Source: JAYEHK01 sp034659475
GTDB taxonomy: Bacteria; Bacillota; Syntrophomonadia; Syntrophomonadales; Syntrophomonadaceae
Assembly (NCBI GenBank): GCA_034659475.1
Contig: JAYEHK010000076.1
Location: 1 to 18,053, forward strand
Direction: 5' to 3'
DNA length: 18,053 bases
Notes under the pieces: model-generated
The model's database searches: none
What the model was told of the DNA's origin: nothing
The model's input: only the letters and a program-made list of their open reading frames with translations
Position numbers and translations under genes: made by a program
Shown here: positions 14,742-18,053 of the stretch, piece after piece
How the letters are laid out: the number at the start of each line of letters is the position of its first letter
Numbering within the stretch: the stretch's first letter is position 1

Positions 14742-15572
14742 ATGAAAAAAATTTTCGTCCAATCTTGTCTTATGATTTGTCTTACTCTGATTGTAGGAGG
14801 ATGTTCCAGTGAAACCCAGACCATTACTCAAAATCCACCAGTTCCTAAACCATCAGTTCAAGCTCCATTACCCTTAGATAACAAAACCTTCAGCTGGTAC
14901 GTTGTTCGCAATAAAGAACATAAACAGCCTCGAGGGAATACCGAAGGCGCGTTTGATCTCCAAAAGTATGACGCCTATTTTACTGGACCAACCACCCAAA
15001 AGGTAATCTTTTTAACCTTTGATGAGGGCTATGAAAATGGTTATACTCCCCAGATCCTTGATACACTAAAACGCCATCAGGTACCGGCGTGCTTTTTTGT
15101 TACAGAACCTTACATCACCTCAAATCCCGAGCTGATAAAACGCATGGTCAAGGAGGGGCACATCGTTGGCAATCACAGTAAAACGCACCCCTCTATGCCC
15201 TCCGTAACAGGAGACCCAGCTGCCTTTAAAAATGAAATTGAGGAAACAGCCGACGCTTTTCGCGAGCAGACCGGCAAAAAAATGCCGCTCTATTTCCGCC
15301 CCCCCAAAGGGGAATTCAGTGAGAAAAGCCTGTATATGACCCAGCAATTAAAATACAAAACCATCTTCTGGAGCTTTGCCTACGAGGATTGGCTGACCGA
15401 TAAACAACCATCCCCAGACAGCGCCCTAAAAAAGATCCTGGACAACACCCATAACGGTGAAATCATGCTGCTGCACGCAGTTTCATCAACCAACGCAGCC
15501 ATCCTGGACCAGGTCATCACCGAAATCAAGAAACAAGGCTACACCTTCAAATCGTTGGATGAACTGAAATAG
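14742..15572 (+). CDS. pdaA: PdaA-type polysaccharide deacetylase lipoprotein (delta-lactam spore cortex)
   Basis: 276 residues. The N-terminus is a lipoprotein signal peptide with lipobox IVGGC and lipidated Cys21, followed by a Pro-rich linker. The NodB-like deacetylase domain carries TFDEGYENG (92-100, with the DE instead of DD typical of PdaA), GNHSKTHPS (143-151, metal His145 and His149), FRPPKGEFSE (185-194) and LLHAVS near the end. PdaA removes the acetyl group from muramic acid so that muramic delta-lactam can form in spore cortex, which germination enzymes recognise. Lipid anchoring would place it on the outer face of the membrane. The ATG follows GGAAGGGA. The neighbouring sspH fits a sporulation context. 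Another peptidoglycan deacetylase role is possible but less likely. Confidence 0.88.
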   Translation: MKKIFVQSCLMICLTLIVGGCSSETQTITQNPPVPKPSVQAPLPLDNKTFSWYVVRNKEHKQPRGNTEGAFDLQKYDAYFTGPTTQKVIFLTFDEGYENGYTPQILDTLKRHQVPACFFVTEPYITSNPELIKRMVKEGHIVGNHSKTHPSMPSVTGDPAAFKNEIEETADAFREQTGKKMPLYFRPPKGEFSEKSLYMTQQLKYKTIFWSFAYEDWLTDKQPSPDSALKKILDNTHNGEIMLLHAVSSTNAAILDQVITEIKKQGYTFKSLDELK

Positions 15573-15577
15573 TCAAT

Positions 15578-15616
15578 AAAAAAACCGTTGGAGCAAGGCT
15601 TTGCTCCAACGGTTTT
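15578..15616. terminator. Bidirectional terminator between pdaA and acyl-CoA synthetase genes
   Basis: A perfect 16-bp stem AAAACCGTTGGAGCAA (15581-15596) / TTGCTCCAACGGTTTT (15601-15616) with loop GGCT. A T-run lies on both strands (eight T on the minus strand), between convergent stops at 15572 and 15628. Confidence 0.92.
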
Positions 15617-15627
15617 ATGATCTATGC

Positions 15628-17346
15628 TTAGTCCCATTTACCTTCTTTTTTCAATCCTTCAACGACTTCTTCAGCCATTTCAGTCATAGCAGGAACGTCT
15701 ATCTTACCCACTCTGTTAACAAGGAATGACTGATCAGCAGGCCATAGTTCAACATGAATGGGACGTTTGTAAGATGCCATACCCTTGCAGTACTCCTTTA
15801 TTTCCTCTGGAGTCACTTCCTGCCCTGGAGCAGGTTGAACAAAGGCAAATACGCCATCAACAAAAATCTCATGTTTGACTCCTACGATTTGAGCCTGGGA
15901 AACTTTTGGATGTTCGGCAATAAAGGCAGATACTTCTTCAGGGAATACGAGATATCCCTTGGGTTTAATAACAAATTTGCGCCGACCCGAGAACTTCAGC
16001 CCTTTGTAGGAACCAAAATCATGGAAATAACCCATATCTCCTGTGTATAGTATTCTTTCTTTGGAAATCATTCCAGCGCTGGCTTCAGGATTGTTATAGT
16101 AACCTAGGAATACAATTGGGCCATGAACACAGATCTCTCCGACTTCACCAGGTGCCACTTCTTCCCCTGCGGTCCCATCTTCATTCATCGGTTTACGAAT
16201 TGTAACCGGAGCCAGTTCAGGGAATACCTGTCCAACCTGACCAGCCATTTCTTCAAGGGGAATGCATTTTGGTGTTGCCGTGAAATAGCCTGCACATTCT
16301 GTCATGCCCAGTGCCGTTCCAAACGAAGGTGCCATATCAGCCATCTTTTCCAGGAATGGCACATCCACTGCACTTCCTCCATAGAGCACAAACAACAGAC
16401 TGCTTAAATCATAATCTTTGTAATTAGGTAAAGCCCACATCATACGGAACTGGGTGGGAACTCCACCCCACCAGGTGGGTTTCAATTCCTGAATTTTTTC
16501 AAGTGCACCCTGCGGGGTGAAGATACTCATGGTTACCAATGTTCCACCGGTAAACCAGATCGTCATGGGGCCCTGACAGGTTCCTGCTACATGACTGGTC
16601 GGCATGGAATTCAAATAGCGATTATTCGTCCCATATAGGCCAACTTCCTTGGAAAAGACTGCATTGTTTATGATCGTATTTTCATTGCAGATTAAAGCCG
16701 GTTTTGGCGCCCCGGTTGTCCCTGTGGTAAATATTATGATGTGGGGATCTCTTTTATCCAATTTCTTGTACCCATCATGAAGGGCCTGAACCAGTGCTTT
16801 ATTTTCAGTAAGTTTTAGCAGTTCTTCTTTTTGGAAAAGGGTTTGGAAATTCTTACACCCTTCGACGATATCTCCTTCGCCTGCTACAGGGCTCCACTGG
16901 ACAAAATGTTTGAGGGAAGAAACCTCTTTCATTACTGTTTGGGTTACCTCCCTGAAATCTCTGATCGGCGTATTTCCAAGGCAGAAGAAAGCGGTTGGAT
17001 TGATTTTGCTCATATCCCTAATCACTTCATGGGCCTGCAGTTTTACATCCAATGGCACAAATATTGCACCCACTGTTGCACAGGCATAGGTAAGCATAAA
17101 GAATTCAGGGAAGGCAAGCCACTGTGCAACGACAACGTCTCCTTTTTTTATCCCCATCTCCTGTAATCTCAGTGCATAAAGAGTGATCATATCATCAAAC
17201 TCACGATAGGTATAAGTTACACCAGTGTCAGCGCTGACCAAAGCGTCATTGTCCGGCGTAATGGCCGCCCATTTTTTAATATAGTCAGTCACCAAAGGCA
17301 ATTTCCATCTGTCCATAAATTCTTCATTAATTGGTATTGTATACAT
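15628..17346 (-). CDS. AMP-forming acyl-CoA synthetase (ANL superfamily)
   Basis: 572 residues. Adenylate-forming motifs are complete: phosphate loop FTTGTTGAPKP (206-216), GMTE (347-350), YTGDMG (434-439, ATP-ribose Asp437), hinge SGRRK (453-457) and catalytic Lys548 in VNRVGKIDVP. It would activate a carboxylic acid to its acyl-AMP and then acyl-CoA in the cytoplasm. No transmembrane or signal segment is seen. Substrate class, medium-chain or aromatic, cannot be told. The ATG follows a weak GGAAGGATGAGG site. It ends at a shared terminator with pdaA. A TetR gene is divergent, suggesting control of acid activation by an acyl-CoA or aromatic ligand. A sigma-54-like element (17406-17421, minus) lies upstream. 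Confidence 0.92.
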   Translation of the reverse strand: MYTIPINEEFMDRWKLPLVTDYIKKWAAITPDNDALVSADTGVTYTYREFDDMITLYALRLQEMGIKKGDVVVAQWLAFPEFFMLTYACATVGAIFVPLDVKLQAHEVIRDMSKINPTAFFCLGNTPIRDFREVTQTVMKEVSSLKHFVQWSPVAGEGDIVEGCKNFQTLFQKEELLKLTENKALVQALHDGYKKLDKRDPHIIIFTTGTTGAPKPALICNENTIINNAVFSKEVGLYGTNNRYLNSMPTSHVAGTCQGPMTIWFTGGTLVTMSIFTPQGALEKIQELKPTWWGGVPTQFRMMWALPNYKDYDLSSLLFVLYGGSAVDVPFLEKMADMAPSFGTALGMTECAGYFTATPKCIPLEEMAGQVGQVFPELAPVTIRKPMNEDGTAGEEVAPGEVGEICVHGPIVFLGYYNNPEASAGMISKERILYTGDMGYFHDFGSYKGLKFSGRRKFVIKPKGYLVFPEEVSAFIAEHPKVSQAQIVGVKHEIFVDGVFAFVQPAPGQEVTPEEIKEYCKGMASYKRPIHVELWPADQSFLVNRVGKIDVPAMTEMAEEVVEGLKKEGKWD

Positions 17347-17405
17347 ATTTCCTCATCCTTCCTTATTGTTCACTTTCTATTAGTATTTACTATTCTGTTT
17401 ATAAT

Positions 17406-17421
17406 AGCAAAATTCATACCA
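17406..17421 (-). promoter_or_regulatory. Sigma-54-like promoter candidate of the acyl-CoA synthetase gene
   Basis: On the minus strand TGGTATG-AATT-TTGCT matches the -24/-12 consensus TGGCACG-N4-TTGCW with exact GG-N10-GC spacing, about 60 bp upstream of the ATG. No sigma-54 activator gene is present in the window. A TATTAT overlaps, but no fitting -35 is seen. Confidence 0.35.
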
Positions 17422-17439
17422 CATATATTTTATTTGCAG

Positions 17440-17473
17440 AAATAAATAGACTTCCCCATTAAATCGGGAGAAG
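17440..17473 (-). terminator. Terminator-like hairpin upstream of the acyl-CoA synthetase gene
   Basis: On the minus strand CTTC-T-CCC pairs with GGG-GAAG across a short loop with one bulge, followed by TCTATTTATTT. No upstream minus-strand gene is convincing, so it may insulate the promoter or end a small RNA. Confidence 0.3.
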
Positions 17474-17520
17474 CCTTATCTACAAACATGCCTGGCTTGC
17501 TGCTAGGAATATATTTGGTC

Positions 17521-17546
17521 GTCCAACACCTGTCTAATGCTTGGAC
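17521..17546. repeat. Inverted repeat in the ligase-TetR intergenic region
   Basis: GTCCAA (17521-17526) and TTGGAC (17541-17546) are perfect arms around 14 nt, overlapped by CTGTC/GACAG. The function is unknown. The 17347-17735 stretch otherwise holds the promoter, hairpin and operator features listed and no supported gene. Confidence 0.35.
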
Positions 17547-17628
17547 AGCACTTTACATTTATGAACGTTTCGTTGCAGCTATAAATCAATGGTATACGGT
17601 TGCATTTTTTTATAATACATTGACAACA

Positions 17629-17642
17629 TGACCTACATGTCA
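17629..17642. promoter_or_regulatory. Operator-like palindrome 1 (TGAC-N6-GTCA)
   Basis: TGAC-CTACAT-GTCA has the same half-sites and spacing as the second site, whose start is 33 bp downstream, near three helical turns. Likely a TetR operator half of a pair. Confidence 0.5.
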
Positions 17643-17658
17643 CATAATATAGCCAAGC

Positions 17659-17678
17659 ATATGACACAGGCGTCATAT
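17659..17678. promoter_or_regulatory. Operator-like palindrome 2 (ATATGAC-N6-GTCATAT)
   Basis: A perfect 7-bp inverted repeat with a 6-bp spacer lies immediately upstream of a TTGCCA (17681-17686) and TATAAA (17706-17711) candidate promoter, spacing 19, of the TetR gene. Its position suggests autorepression. Confidence 0.6.
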
Positions 17679-17735
17679 TGTTGCCAGACTGCACATATAA
17701 CTAGCTATAAACTAAATAGAGAAAGGCTGATTGAC

Positions 17736-18053
17736 TTGCCGGAGCAAACGTTTTTCAACCTGCCGGAGGAGAAAAAGCAAAGGATAATTGACGCAGCTAT
17801 CGATGAATTTGCTGCATATTCGGTCCGCGATGCCAGTATCGCCAGGATTATCACAGCGGCAGGTATCCCGAGAGGAAGTTTTTATCAGTATTTTACTGAT
17901 ATTATTGATCTGTATAAATATATTATGTCAATTGTCGGAGAAATGAAGATGGAAATCCTTTTTGAATTCATGAGATGCATGGATGAGATGCCGGTATTTG
18001 AAACCATAAGGATGCTTTATGATACCGGGATTAAGTTTGCCAGTGAACATCCC
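17736..18053 (+). CDS. TetR/AcrR family transcriptional regulator, 5' part
   Basis: The first 106 codons are open to the window edge, so the gene is partial. The N-terminal DNA-binding domain is clear: EEKKQRIIDAAIDEFA (11-26), then the helix-turn-helix with DASIARIITAAGIPRGSFYQYF (32-53) and YKYI. The recognition helix GSFYQYF is standard for the family. The ligand domain begins after about residue 65. The TTG start is chosen for an AGAGAAAGG nine bases upstream; no ATG is available before the domain. It is divergent from the acyl-CoA synthetase gene and preceded by two palindromes, so it probably represses itself and perhaps the ligase. The ligand is unknown. Confidence 0.88.
   Translation, partial: MPEQTFFNLPEEKKQRIIDAAIDEFAAYSVRDASIARIITAAGIPRGSFYQYFTDIIDLYKYIMSIVGEMKMEILFEFMRCMDEMPVFETIRMLYDTGIKFASEHP

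Noticed and set aside
17591..17605. Plus-strand TGG…TTGCA as a second sigma-54 promoter
   Set aside because: Spacing between GG and GC is nine, not ten bases, which sigma-54 does not tolerate well.
17503..17694. 63-codon Cys-rich minus-strand frame followed by a terminator-like hairpin
   Set aside because: It starts with GTG without a ribosome binding site and overlaps the operator and promoter region of the TetR gene; the Cys content looks accidental.

Overview
The window fits an anaerobic, endospore-forming Firmicute (Clostridia-like, moderately AT-rich DNA). It has strong AGGAGG ribosome binding sites with many GTG/TTG starts, a selenocysteine formate dehydrogenase, a small acid-soluble spore protein (H type), and a spore-cortex type PdaA deacetylase. 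I cannot name the genus from sequence alone. One scaffold gap (10 N, 2948-2957) falls inside a riboswitch.

Layout. 1-1510: a DUF2889 protein behind a near-consensus promoter, convergent with a small PlsC-like acyltransferase, then an intergenic inverted repeat (1561-1643). 1923-8652: the formate dehydrogenase block. It holds fdhD, a Moco-family riboswitch with a terminator, a Sec-containing fdhA (in-frame TGA at 4203-4205 plus SECIS hairpin), a molybdopterin-binding protein with a Cys-rich tail, nuoE-like and nuoF-like diaphorase subunits, and a strong terminator. 8653-9106: a repeat-rich intergenic stretch with a REP-like inverted pair. 9107-11396: an acetamidase/formamidase and an APC-family permease, probably co-transcribed. 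11475-12818 (minus): a Cat1/4-hydroxybutyrate-type CoA-transferase. 12941-14081 (minus): a decaying sensor locus, made of a small membrane protein with an amber codon at the third codon of its best reading and a sensor histidine kinase that lost most of its kinase core. 14348-14518 (minus): sspH, a 56-residue spore protein gene. 14742-15572: pdaA. 15628-17346 (minus): an acyl-CoA synthetase. 17736-18053: the start of a divergent TetR regulator that runs off the window, preceded by two matching palindromes.

How it works together. FdhA, with five predicted Fe-S clusters and a Sec/Mo(W) site, plus the NuoE/NuoF-like proteins, would form a cytoplasmic NAD-linked formate dehydrogenase. FdhD would supply the cofactor sulfur, and the riboswitch would tie transcription to molybdenum/tungsten cofactor supply. 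The neighbouring formamidase could feed formate (or acetate) and ammonia into metabolism; this is inferred from position only. The CoA-transferase and acyl-CoA synthetase point to activation of organic acids.

The most informative observations are the Sec readthrough that splits fdhA into two apparent ORFs, the riboswitch broken by the assembly gap, the kinase deletion scar, and the paired TGAC-N6-GTCA operators. I found no CRISPR array, complete insertion sequence, rRNA or tRNA.
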